From Cornus controversa (Eukaryota; Streptophyta; Magnoliopsida; Cornales; Cornaceae): a DNA stretch of 64,000 nucleotides. The DNA lies in assembly GCA_026545225.1 (NCBI GenBank), contig CM048845.1:81433033-81497032 (forward strand), given 5' to 3'. Under the pieces are notes generated by a model that saw nothing but the letters and a program-made list of their open reading frames with translations, did not search any database and was not told where the DNA came from. Each line of letters begins with the position of its first letter. The stretch's first letter is position 1. Below, in pieces: positions 36,001-45,309 of the stretch. Both the position numbers and the translations under genes were made by a program.

Positions 36001-39000
36001 TGCTCTCCCTCGTGATCTGGAAAAGATGGACGCCCTTGATGCTGTTTCCTCCACCGGATACTTACTGGCCAATATGGCTCAGGTATGCCTCTCACCTATC
36101 TATCGTGTTTGGGCAAGACTCTGATATCTCTCCTTCTTAACTCTGTGCTGCCCTTGTGTATTTGATAGGGCCTGACGATTGCCCATGGTCTCTCCAACCG
36201 CTATCTATGTGCAGAGGAGGAGTTAGGGAAGCAAAGAGCAGCCTTTGCTGCGGAACGCGCTTCCTTTGCCAGTGAGCGTACCGACTTTAACTCCCAGCTT
36301 GAGACCCTTCGCGCTTCTCATAGTGAGGAAATAAACACCCTCAACTCCCAGCTCAGCCATGAACGGGAGGAGAGAGAGCTGGCCGTGGAGAACTTCAAGG
36401 AGTCGCCTGATTTTGACAGGGCCCTCAACCAGTCGTATATTGATGGCTTTGAATATTTTCGTGAAGTAGCGCAGGGTCAATGGCCTGACATGAACTTCTC
36501 CGGTCTGCAACTTGGAGATCCCGACCCTTGAGCTGGGGTCTTTTTTTTTTTTCTTTCGGTATCCATGTAGTGTTCCTCGGTGTAGAGGCTCCATGTACCT
36601 TTGCCCTTATTTACCTAATGAAAGATTGCGTGTTTTCTTATTGAATATGGATCATTGTGTAAAGGTTACTTCCACACTATTTGAGTTTCTTGATTCACTT
36701 AAAGAGACCCTCCGTAGAGACGTGCCCATGTAAGGTTCCGCCCACCTAGGGTTTCATCTTTTCTCGGGATTCATTCATCCCACCTTTTTCCTTTACAGGC
36801 CCTCCGTGGAGGTGTGCCCCCGTAGGGTTCTGCCCACATAGGGTTTTATCTTTTCTCGGGATTCATTCATCCCGCCTTTTTCCTTTAAAGGCCCTCCGTG
36901 GAGGTGTGCCCCCGTAGGGTTCTGCCCACATAGGGTTTTATCTTTTCTCGGGATTCATTCATCCCGTCTTTTTCCTTTAAAGGCCCTCCGTGGAGGTGTG
37001 CCCCCGTAGGGTTCTGCCCACATAGGGTTTTATCTTTTCTCGGGATTCATTCATCCCGCCTTTTTCCTTTAAAGGCCCTCCGTGGAGGTGTGCCCCCGTA
37101 GGGTTCTGGCGCAACAATGTCTAGGGAATAACAGTTTTATTTCATGATAATAAAAAATTACAAGAGATCAGCTCGAACTGGACAGGAATTCTATCCTGAG
37201 GTCTTGGGCATTAGCGCCAACCTCTCAAATGACACTTAAAGTGTGGCGTGGAGCCAAATTTTACAATAATACTTGCTCAAAACCAATGCAAGCTAAAAAA
37301 CCAAAAGATGATGGGGGCATAAAATCAAGTCAGGACAAAAAAAACCTTACTGATAGAACTTCCTTAAATGCTCAGCGTTCCAGGGATGGGCTAGCTGCCT
37401 TCCTTCTAACGTTTCCAGCCAGTAGGTGCCTCGCCTTTGAGTCTTAATCACTTTGTACGGGCCCTCCCAGTTAGGGGCCAGCTTTCCCGTGCCGTGAGGC
37501 TTGGTGGCCTGAGTAACCTCTCGCAAGACTAGATCACCAGGCTGAAAACTCCTGTGCTTGACCTTGGTGTTATAATATCGGGACATGGCTTGTTGATATG
37601 CGGCCATTCGCACCTGCGCCTGCTCCCTATTCTCGTCGATGAAATCAACACTGGCCCTTAGCTCTCTCTCGTTGTGAACTGGATCATAATGTTTGGCACG
37701 ATGGCTCGCCACAGTCCTCATTTCAACAGACAGAACCGCCTCGCTTCCGAAAGCTAAAAAGTAGGGTGTTTCTCCTGTGGGGATTCTGGCAGTGGTCCTG
37801 TAGGCCCACAGAATGCTTGGCAGCAGCTCTGGCCATGCTCCTTTGGAGTCATCCAGGCGTTTCTTAATCATTTTAAATATAGTTCTATTGGCTACCTCAG
37901 CCTGCCCATTGGCCTGCGGATGGCCTGGCGATGAATACCGGTGGTTTATGCCATGCTCCGTGCAAAAATCCTGGAACCGTCGGCTCTCAAATTGCTTTGC
38001 GTTATCCATAATTATGACCCTCGGGACACCAAATCTACATATGATTGATTTCCATACGAAACTAATGACGTTCCTTTCCCCTATTGTAGCCAGGGGTTCG
38101 GCCTCCACCCATTTAGTAAAATAATCAACCGCCACTATTGCGAATTTCGTCTGGCCCTTTCCCATGGGCAGAGGACCAACAAAATCCATTCCCCATTGGG
38201 CAAAAGGCCACGGGGCCATTATTGGTGTCAGTTCTTCTGGAGGTTGCCTCGGGATGTTGGCAAAACGTTGGCACTTTTCGCACCTCTTGACAAAGTTCAT
38301 TGCGTCCCGCTGCATAGAAGGCCAGTAGTACCCTTGCCTAATGGCTTTGTGAGCCAAGGATCTGCCTCCTGCATGGTTTCCGCACTCCCCTTCATGTATT
38401 TCCTTCATAACATTCTGCGCTTCCTCTGTTGACACGCATCGTAGGTAAGGTAAGGAAACTCCCCTTTTATAAAGGATTCCGTCGATTAGGGTGTACCTAG
38501 ATGCCCTGACCCTAGTTCTATGTGCTTCTGCTTTATCTGTCGGTAGCTCACCATTGCTTATGTACTTGGCTATTGAGTCCGCCCATTCCATGCCCTGAGT
38601 GACTTGGTTTACTTCTCCCGATGTTGCGGTTATTATACTCGGGTGGTCCATGCGCTCTACAAGCACCCCTCCTTGGGCGGCCTCTTGTGCCGTAGCCAAC
38701 CGAGCGAGGGCATCGGCGTTGGAGTTTTCACTACGGGGGATCCGCGTGATTAAAAACCTCTGGAAACGGGTAACCAGCTCTTGTACTTTTTGCAAGTAGG
38801 ATTTCATCCTGGCTCCCTTTGCTTCGTATTCCAGACTAACTTGCCGGGCAATTAACTGGGAGTCAGTATGATCTTTCAGTTGTCTAACCTTGAGGATATC
38901 TGCCAGCTTTAACCCCGCAATCAAGGCTTCATATTCAGCTTCATTGTTTGTTGCCTTGAATCCGAATTGCAGGGCGTATTTGAAGGTTTCCCCTGCTGGA

Positions 39001-42000
39001 GATCTGATTAGTATCCCTGCTCCACTGGCTTGTGTGTTGGATGATCCATCGATAAACAATTGCCATGTGCACCCAGGGTCCATTTGGCCCTCCCCTTTCT
39101 GGTGAACTGTATTTCCTGCTTCTTCTCGGTGAACTTGTTCATCTTCCTGGGGGTATGTAAATTCGGCTATGAAATCTGCCAGTACTTGGCCTTTGACTGC
39201 TGTTCTAGGCTTGTATCGGATGTCGAATTCTCCTAACTCCATGGACCATTTCACTAGTCGTCCCGAGGTTTCGGGTTTGAAGAGGACTTGCCGGAGGGGT
39301 TGATCGGTTAACACGACAATGGTGTGCGCTTGGAAATATGGCCTGAGTTTCCTAGCCGTAGTGACCAAGGCAAATGCCAATTTTTCTATGGAAGTATACC
39401 TTTCTTCTGCCCCCCGGAGAATCTTGCTGGTATAATAAACTGGCCTTTGCACTCCTTCTTCTTCTCGTATCAGCGCGGAACTGATTGCTGCAGGGGAGAC
39501 AGCTAAGTACAAGTACAACTCCTCTCCTACGCGTGCGCATGACAGCAGTGGGGGTGAACTGAGGTATTGTTTTAACTCACTTAAGGCCTGCTCACATTCT
39601 GGAGTCCACTCGAAGGCCCGCTTGAGGACTTGAAAGAACGGGAGGCACCTGTCTGTAGCCCGGGAAATCAACCGGCTTAGCGCCGCCACTTTACCCGTCA
39701 GCTTTTGGACTTCTTTAATATTTCTGGGCGACCTCGTATCCAGGATGGCCTGCACCTTCTGAGGGTTGGCCTCTATTCCCCTCTTGCTGACCAGATAGCC
39801 CAAGAACTTCCCGGAGGATACTCCAAAAGCACACTTGCTCGGATTAAGCTTCATCCTATACTTCCGAAGAACCTCAAAGGTTTCCTGTAAATCAACCAAA
39901 TGGTTGGCAGCTTCCTGACTTTTGACAAGCATATCATCGACATACACCTCCATGTTTCTACCAATTTGCTCCTTGAACATTCTATTTACCAACCTTTGAT
40001 ATGTTGCGCCGGCATTCTTCAGGCCAAATGGCATCATCGTGTAGCAGTATAATCCCCTTTCTGTTATAAAGGAGGTTCTTTCCTGATCTGACGGCCACAT
40101 CGGAATTTGATTATACCCTGAGTAGGCATCCATAAAACTGAGCCGTTCATACCCCGCCGTCCCTTCTACGAGCATGTCAATTCGGGGGAGGGGGAAGCTA
40201 TCTTTCGGACAAGCTTTATTCAGGTCGGTGAAGTCGACACACATGCGCCACTTTCCATTAGATTTTTTAACCAGTACCACATTTGATAACCAGTCTGGGT
40301 AGCTGGTTTCTCGCACAAAGTTAGCCTTCAACAACTTCTCCACCTCCTCGGAAATTGCCACGTTTCTTTCTGGGGCAAAGACTCTCCGTCTTTGTCTTAC
40401 TGGCTTGGCGATGGGGTCGATGTTCAGTCGATGCACGACAATGTTTGGATCAATCCCTGGCATATCCTGATGGGACCATGCGAACACATCCTCATTCGCT
40501 CTGAGGAATCGCACCATCTCCTCCCTGGAGGTGGGTGAGAGTGATGACCCCAAACTTACCCTTTTCCCCGTGCCTTTTTCATTCAAGTTGACCTCAATTA
40601 ATTCTTCCATCGGTTCTGCATGACGGACTTCTTCTTTTTCCTCCATCTCCTGTCCCTCAATGTTTAGGGTTTCTGTCATCTTCCTCTCCCTTAGGGAGGT
40701 GGCATAACATTCTCTGGCTGTGACCTGATCCCCTCTCAGTTCCCCGACACCATGCTCCGTGGGGAACCGGACAAGGAGGTGGTAGGTGGAGGTCACAGCT
40801 CTCATAGCATTCAACGTGGCCCTTCCCAGGATGACGTTATACGTGGTTGGGCAATCTACCACAAAGAAAGTCACCATCTTGGTGACTTGTCTGGGACTTG
40901 AACCAGCTGTAACCGGGAGGTCAATGGTGCCCAAGGGGAGGAGTTTCTCTCCGGAGAAACCCACAAGTGGCGACTGAGTGATCTTGAGTTTGCTTCTTCC
41001 AATCTTCATCTGATCAAATGCATCTACAAAGAGGATATCTGCAGAGCTACCGCTGTCAATCAACACCCGCCTAATTGTGAAGTTGGCGATGGTTAATGTG
41101 ACTACGAGGGCATCATCATGGGGTTGCTGAACTTTTTTGGCATCGTCCTCTGAAAAAGTTATGACCTGGTCGCTTAGTCTCGGGCACTTGGCGGGCGAAT
41201 GGCTTACTTCCCCGACTTCAGAGAAACTCCTTGCTTTCCTAGTATGTGCTTTGCGAGCGGCGTTAGACTCCCCGCCTCCTGCTACTCCTCCCGAGATGAC
41301 TCTAATTTCCCCTACTGGGGGGTTCTTGCGAGTCGTTCCCTCATTTATATCCTGTGCCTGATTCTGCGTTTTCTGTCCTCCACCAGCCACAAACCTCCGT
41401 AACTGGCCCCTTTGAATTAAACTTTCAATCTGCCTTTTCAAATCTATGCATTCATTGGTATCATGGCCATGATCGCGGTGGAACCTACAATACTTGTCAC
41501 GAGATCTCCTGGCAGGATCAGTTCTCAATTTCGGAGGCCACGACACAGCCGGATCGTCTTGGATGTGTAGGAGGATCTGGCCTATGGGAGCGTTCAACGG
41601 GGTGAAACTAAACCCCTTTTCGCGGCGCACGGTCCTGTCACTTTGTTCCTGTGATACTCTATTATACTTGGGGTTTCGTTCTTCCCTGCTTGGTTGTCCC
41701 CCCCTCTTCCTGTCCACTTTTTTGTCGCTATCACCTTTTTCCCTACGGGCATCAAGGGCGTCCTCGGCATTCATGTATTTCTGGGCCTTCACAAGTAATT
41801 CGGACATGCTTTCAGAAGGATGCTTAGAAACAGAATATAGGAACTTGGAGGGTAACAATCCTCCCATGAACGCAGTAACGGCCACTTTGTCATCCAAGGC
41901 ATCTACTTGTAACATTTCTCTGTTAAATCGATTAATATAGTCCCGCAACGATTCTCCTTTAGCTTGCCTTACATTCAGGAGATAGGTAGCGGGTTTTCTG

Positions 42001-43961
42001 TGTCTCCGGGCAGCAATGAAATTGCCAACAAATAGTTGGCTCAGCTCGTTAAAAGAACGGACAGTTGATGGCTTTAAACTATTGAACCAAGACCTGGCGG
42101 AGCCCTTCAATGTAGTGGGAAAGGCTCTGCACATGATTTCGTCGGGTACTGCCTGAAGATGCATTAAGGCCTTGTAAGTTTCCAGGTGATCTAGCGGGTC
42201 CTTAGTCCCGTCAAAGCTCTCCACTGTTGGCATCTTGAACCTGGGGGGTAGCGGACAATTCATTACCCCTACAGAGAAAGGAAGGTTGGTTTGCTGGACC
42301 AAATCCTCTATCGTGGCAGGGCCTTTTCCTCTTATGGCATGGGCCATACTTTCTACCCTGGCTCTCAGGTCTTGTATTTCCATATCGTGGTAAGCGATGG
42401 ATGCTGAATCCCCACGGGGTTGGCTTCTCTCAGGGAGGACCGAGCGGTCTGGATTCGTCCCGCCTCTTACGTGACTCTGGGCCGCGTCCTCCGTTGGTAC
42501 TTCACTTTCCCTCCGACCGTCATTCTCCTCAGGATCGACAGTCCTTTCGTAACTTGGTGGCGGTATCGGCGCCACAGGAGGGAGGCGTTGCAGAATCGCC
42601 GCATTTTGTTGGAGCAGTTGGACCAGACTTTGGTTTAAGTTTTGGACCTGGTGCTCTAACGCTGCGACACGCCCTTGGTCATTTGGGACTTCGGGGTGAG
42701 TCCCCGTGAAGTCCGTCTGTCCAAGGGGCTGCGTACCCCCTTGTCCTGCGGGCGGATCGGCTGCTGGGTCCTGTGCATTTGGGGGGTCGGTACCAATGGG
42801 AAGATCCTGAGCGACCGGGGGGTCGCCTTGGCTAGGTAGGTCATGTACCGGAGGACCTTGGCCAACAGGGGGATCCTGTATGGCCGTGGTCTCCAATCCA
42901 GATCGAAGGTGCATCATGCTTCGTGTATGCTTTGGATAGGACAAATCGTGGGTTCGTTTCCCACAGACGGCGCCAACTGATGATGCAAAAATCCGCCCCG
43001 ATCTGGTCAAACGCCAACCTGTAAAATGGACAAGAGAAGAGTGATCGAAAGGGCACCGGTGCAGTGCCGGCCGAACACGCTCCGACGATCAAGTTAGAAA
43101 TCGGGATGGTGTTTCAATGGATGTATAGGAACTCAGAGGGTATTTCTTGCGTACCTGGCATATGAGTCGCTCCTGTATTTATAGCAGTGAAAACGAAGCC
43201 GTGTCATAGTAGGGGTCTGCCTCTTGAAGATAGAGAAGTCCCGATACAATTAGATTTCCTGTCCATATCAGCTTGGGCCCATCAACTACGCTACAAGTTT
43301 CATCCTTTCAGTCAACCACTCTATCAAGTATGAACAGTGAACTTGACACGGTTCATTGTACATTCCACCGACCGTGATAGTATCGGAATAAAAAAAATTA
43401 GAAAATCAAAAATTTTAAAAGGCTTTTTAAAGTGAAAATTAAATCATAAAAGAAATGAGAAATATATATTGATAATTAAAATGGTACTAAATAAATTTCT
43501 TTAACGTGAATGCATCTATCAATTATTTTCTTCTTACATTTAGTGGTCAAAATTTTTTTTTTCTTTTGACTTGTCATTTACTCTTAAAAATAATAATATT
43601 GTACAATTATAGATGCAAGTTTGGAGCATACTCCAATTCAATAAGTCACATGAATCAAAATTCATGTTCAGATTTGTTTATTATAATTTATTTAACCTTT
43701 AATAGTCCACTTTATTGATGGAAAAGTATATATAAATCACATTAATCTTGTCAAAGCAAACATTAACCAGATTTTAAGTGATGTATATGCGAAATGCATG
43801 CAGGCTTGAAGCAAGAGGAGAAGTTGACAAACTTGGGGTCCCGAAGTTTCTTCTTGTGTACAAAGGCTAGCAATGGTGCCAATTCTTCTTGCTCAGACGA
43901 GGCCAAGAAGGCAGCAGCAACTGCATTTCCATTCACAAGATTCATGGATTTCTTGCTGTAG
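33054..43961 (+). CDS. Second DUF7054-domain protein, two exons split by a 10.4-kb intron, 180 aa
   Basis: Exon 1 is 33054-33438 and exon 2 is 43804-43961; they join in phase (the split codon gives Ser) to 180 residues. The N-terminal part (about 1-60) is basic and unlike the relative at 24553, with an RRRGGLITVPGKMSPPVAG stretch. The domain runs KLLLNVNIQRSLGPVQVVMS to ELHYSPFSLE in exon 1 and LGSRSFFLCTKAS in exon 2, aligning with the first DUF7054 gene around the same intron position. The C-terminus is short and ends TRFMDFLL. Two in-frame ATGs open the frame (33054 and 33057). The intron (33439-43803) contains a whole antisense Ty3/gypsy element. Both splice signals look sound (GTAAGT; tgcatgcag). 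Whether the long intron is still spliced well cannot be told. Function unknown. Confidence 0.82.
33622..33970 (-). repeat. LTR (3' end of the Tat element)
   Basis: 349 bp, starting TGATGATGCAAAAATCC and ending ACCACTCTATCA on the plus strand. Next to it, at 33971-33985, the complement of an AGGGGGCATC polypurine tract lies on the interior side. Confidence 0.95.
34040..34300. repeat. Pyrimidine tract and GC-rich minisatellite
   Basis: About 130 bp of T/C with TTTC and TTCTTT motifs (34052-34175), followed by about four copies of a roughly 27-bp unit built on gcccggccaaggccaggc (34198-34285). Long open frames on both strands here are low-complexity artefacts. Confidence 0.85.
34344..34441 (+). 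repeat. Two tandem copies of a 49-bp unit
   Basis: The unit gaccgtttggcttgtgaacg... occurs at 34344 and 34393, essentially identical, about 55-150 bp before the TATA box of the antisense gene. A third start (gaccgttgg) follows at 34442. The position suggests promoter elements. Confidence 0.85.
34495..34501 (+). promoter_or_regulatory. TATA box of the antisense gene
   Basis: TATATAA in the context tgcctatataagcac. It lies about 220 bp before the likely ATG at 34716 (or 90 bp before an in-frame ATG at 34584), on the strand opposite to gag-pol. Confidence 0.6.
34716..36531 (+). CDS. Antisense extra gene of the Tat element, spliced
   Basis: A gene on the strand opposite to gag-pol, between pol and the 3' LTR, as described for the Tat lineage. 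The first part (MADYREC..., about 34716-35255) resembles the Pfam family 'putative gypsy type transposon' as I remember it. Three short introns with GT-AG ends are apparent at about 35256-35321, 35497-35579 and 36083-36168. Coding sequence continues past each in an open frame to a stop at 36529-36531. The last part is rich in Glu/Arg and likely coiled coil. Its role in the element's life cycle is not known to me. Confidence 0.7.
36706..37109. repeat. 92-bp tandem array in the 3' region of the Tat element
   Basis: About four and a half units. The start ggccctccgtggaggtgtgc lies at 36798, 36890, 36982 and 37074, exactly 92 bp apart; a diverged first unit lies at about 36706. The later units are nearly identical. 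A related, more diverged array lies in the older relative at 50130-50640. Confidence 0.93.
37347..43010 (-). CDS. Gag-pol polyprotein of the Tat element
   Basis: One open frame of 1887 codons. In order: gag with a retrotransposon capsid region (near residue 320, about 42060) and a C/H-rich zinc-binding-like motif; aspartic protease with DSGSSAD (about residue 655); reverse transcriptase with YVDD (about 1020); first RNase H; second, archaeal-type RNase H beginning LFIDGSSN (about 1315); integrase with an H/C zinc region (CEKCQRF, about 1575) and a DDE core containing GHPQANGQAE (about 1700). No chromodomain is seen. The domain order and double RNase H fit the Tat/Retand group. The protein supplies particle, copying and integration functions for the element. 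Confidence 0.92.
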   Translation of the reverse strand: MTRSGRIFASSVGAVCGKRTHDLSYPKHTRSMMHLRSGLETTAIQDPPVGQGPPVHDLPSQGDPPVAQDLPIGTDPPNAQDPAADPPAGQGGTQPLGQTDFTGTHPEVPNDQGRVAALEHQVQNLNQSLVQLLQQNAAILQRLPPVAPIPPPSYERTVDPEENDGRRESEVPTEDAAQSHVRGGTNPDRSVLPERSQPRGDSASIAYHDMEIQDLRARVESMAHAIRGKGPATIEDLVQQTNLPFSVGVMNCPLPPRFKMPTVESFDGTKDPLDHLETYKALMHLQAVPDEIMCRAFPTTLKGSARSWFNSLKPSTVRSFNELSQLFVGNFIAARRHRKPATYLLNVRQAKGESLRDYINRFNREMLQVDALDDKVAVTAFMGGLLPSKFLYSVSKHPSESMSELLVKAQKYMNAEDALDARREKGDSDKKVDRKRGGQPSREERNPKYNRVSQEQSDRTVRREKGFSFTPLNAPIGQILLHIQDDPAVSWPPKLRTDPARRSRDKYCRFHRDHGHDTNECIDLKRQIESLIQRGQLRRFVAGGGQKTQNQAQDINEGTTRKNPPVGEIRVISGGVAGGGESNAARKAHTRKARSFSEVGEVSHSPAKCPRLSDQVITFSEDDAKKVQQPHDDALVVTLTIANFTIRRVLIDSGSSADILFVDAFDQMKIGRSKLKITQSPLVGFSGEKLLPLGTIDLPVTAGSSPRQVTKMVTFFVVDCPTTYNVILGRATLNAMRAVTSTYHLLVRFPTEHGVGELRGDQVTARECYATSLRERKMTETLNIEGQEMEEKEEVRHAEPMEELIEVNLNEKGTGKRVSLGSSLSPTSREEMVRFLRANEDVFAWSHQDMPGIDPNIVVHRLNIDPIAKPVRQRRRVFAPERNVAISEEVEKLLKANFVRETSYPDWLSNVVLVKKSNGKWRMCVDFTDLNKACPKDSFPLPRIDMLVEGTAGYERLSFMDAYSGYNQIPMWPSDQERTSFITERGLYCYTMMPFGLKNAGATYQRLVNRMFKEQIGRNMEVYVDDMLVKSQEAANHLVDLQETFEVLRKYRMKLNPSKCAFGVSSGKFLGYLVSKRGIEANPQKVQAILDTRSPRNIKEVQKLTGKVAALSRLISRATDRCLPFFQVLKRAFEWTPECEQALSELKQYLSSPPLLSCARVGEELYLYLAVSPAAISSALIREEEGVQRPVYYTSKILRGAEERYTSIEKLAFALVTTARKLRPYFQAHTIVVLTDQPLRQVLFKPETSGRLVKWSMELGEFDIRYKPRTAVKGQVLADFIAEFTYPQEDEQVHREEAGNTVHQKGEGQMDPGCTWQLFIDGSSNTQASGAGILIRSPAGETFKYALQFGFKATNNEAEYEALIAGLKLADILKVRQLKDHTDSQLIARQVSLEYEAKGARMKSYLQKVQELVTRFQRFLITRIPRSENSNADALARLATAQEAAQGGVLVERMDHPSIITATSGEVNQVTQGMEWADSIAKYISNGELPTDKAEAHRTRVRASRYTLIDGILYKRGVSLPYLRCVSTEEAQNVMKEIHEGECGNHAGGRSLAHKAIRQGYYWPSMQRDAMNFVKRCEKCQRFANIPRQPPEELTPIMAPWPFAQWGMDFVGPLPMGKGQTKFAIVAVDYFTKWVEAEPLATIGERNVISFVWKSIICRFGVPRVIIMDNAKQFESRRFQDFCTEHGINHRYSSPGHPQANGQAEVANRTIFKMIKKRLDDSKGAWPELLPSILWAYRTTARIPTGETPYFLAFGSEAVLSVEMRTVASHRAKHYDPVHNERELRASVDFIDENREQAQVRMAAYQQAMSRYYNTKVKHRSFQPGDLVLREVTQATKPHGTGKLAPNWEGPYKVIKTQRRGTYWLETLEGRQLAHPWNAEHLRKFYQ
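42960..42977 (-). other. Primer-binding site of the Tat element
   Basis: Directly inside the 5' LTR; read on the minus strand it is TTGGCGCCGTCTGTGGG, the TGGCGCC-type site usual in Tat and Athila elements. The same place in the older relative is at about 52872-52893. Confidence 0.75.
42978..43326 (-). repeat. LTR (5' end of the Tat element)
   Basis: 349 bp, same length as the other LTR; one difference noticed (the tcataataggg/tcatagtaggg stretch). Followed by the target duplication agtat at 43327. Confidence 0.95.
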
Positions 43962-44574
43962 CTTTTGATTTCCCATTTGGTCCCCGAATTTAATTTATTC
44001 TATGCCCAAAGGACTGCTGATAATGTAACTTCCACTTATTGCAATGAAGTCGGGAAGGCAGCCAAGTTTCCGTTTCCATTTCGATTTTTTTGTTTTCCTT
44101 CTTTTATTTTCGGTAACCGGAATGTCCAAAATTTTGTCCTACTAATCTCAAGCGTCCCTACGCCCGGATGGAATAAAACTCGACTTACACCACGAGCATG
44201 ACTCCAAGCAATTGTTTTTCTTCTTGTAAATACATATTTGCTCACTCGGTCACAAAGTAGGCTGTTTTCATAACTAGCGTTTGTAAATTAAAATTTTAAA
44301 TTAGTGATTTGAAAAGGATAAATTAAATTTTAGTGACAAAAGGTTGACAAAATTGTTCTAAAGTGACATCAAAGTCAAAAAAAGATGTATACCAAATTAA
44401 AAACTTAAATGATGGTAAGTAATTAGCGCTCGATTTATTATGTAAATGTTCTTCTTATAATAAATTATTTTATAAATGGACAAATCTATCTTTATAACTG
44501 CATTAAGATAAGCACCAGACGCATTCTACCATGTTGATATGAAGTGTAAAGTCTGATTATATTGTATACCTTGG
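43962..44574. other. 3' flank of the second DUF7054 gene
   Basis: Presumed 3' untranslated region followed by AT-rich spacer. Nothing else is recognised. Confidence 0.4.
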
Positions 44575-44885
44575 CCCAATTTTGTAGATCCAAATTCGCT
44601 GTAAACTGACAAGAGGTTGTAGAGGAGCAACGCTCCCTTGCTCAGAAGGTGGGGGCCCCCAACCAGAATTTTTTAGAGTATTTTGGTAATTTCACACTTT
44701 GTTATGTAGTCCTAAGAGATGCTTATATATATAGTCTAAACTCTCTGTAATTGTATTCCGTTTTTCTCATCATAGTGAAAACCTGCAACACCAAAGACAT
44801 AACACTAGATTTTGGGTGAACCTTAAAAAATCTATGTGTCTTTGCTTGTGTGTTTGATCTTCTTTTCTGTTAATTTTCGCAACAC
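44575..44885 (+). mobile_element. Possible solo LTR of Ty1/copia type (fossil)
   Basis: Text such as ggtgggggcccccaacc, a 'tgcttatatatatag' TATA-like stretch, then 'ctctgtaattgtattc' and 'cttctgttaatttt' resembles the promoter-to-end part of plant copia LTRs as I remember them. No partner LTR or target duplication was found; limits are approximate. Confidence 0.35.
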
Positions 44886-45309
44886 CTGTTTGGGTGGGTC
44901 TTGGAAGAGGAGGAGAAGAAGACGGGGAGTGAAGTGAGGACGGAGGCGTTGAGGCTGTGCCCTGGATAGTGACGATGGCTGTTTTGGCGTTGGGATCAAT
45001 GTAGATCATCTCATTTGAAAGAAACCGATTCAATGTTGCTTCCCTCAAACCGATTCAATTAGTTTTCATTGTCTTCTCTACTTTTCAAACCTGATATATC
45101 TAGGGTTCCTCAAATCCTAACCTAACTCTAAAAGGTCGCAATCACAAAACTTAATTCGCAATCTTATTGAGCTTTAGTTTTTTTTTTTTTTCTTGTGAAC
45201 TCTCTAAGAGGTTATTGGTTTATGTTTTATTTGAGGAAGAAGAGGTGGTGTACGAGAGCTATCCGGAGGAGGCGGACAGTAAATCGGATGGTCAAGGTGT
45301 TGCGATAGA
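44886..45309. other. Unassigned sequence with coding-like composition
   Basis: Minus strand 45048-44886 reads ...SNEMIYIDPNAKTAIVTIQG followed by a Pro/Ser tail; plus strand about 45225-45310 reads EEEEVVYESYPEEADSKSDG. Neither belongs to a family I recognise. Both look like fragments of a disrupted gene cut by the LTR-like block and by the hAT-like element that starts at 45310. Confidence 0.25.

Larger units (their letters stand above)
33622..43326 (-). mobile_element. Ty3/gypsy retrotransposon, Tat lineage, apparently whole
   Basis: A 9.7-kb element on the minus strand inside the intron of the second DUF7054 gene. It has two 349-bp LTRs and a 5-bp target duplication, agtat (33617-33621 and 43327-43331). 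The LTRs differ at one position by my reading, so insertion is recent, on the order of 10^5 years at usual plant rates. Parts in its own direction: LTR, primer-binding site, a single gag-pol frame, a 92-bp tandem array, an antisense spliced gene, a pyrimidine-rich and GC-rich low-complexity block, polypurine tract, LTR. The tandem second RNase H and the antisense extra gene are recalled features of the Tat group. It looks whole; no break was noticed in gag-pol. Confidence 0.93.

Noticed and set aside
36706-37109. CRISPR-like array
   Set aside because: Units are contiguous 92-bp tandem repeats without variable spacers, within a plant retrotransposon.
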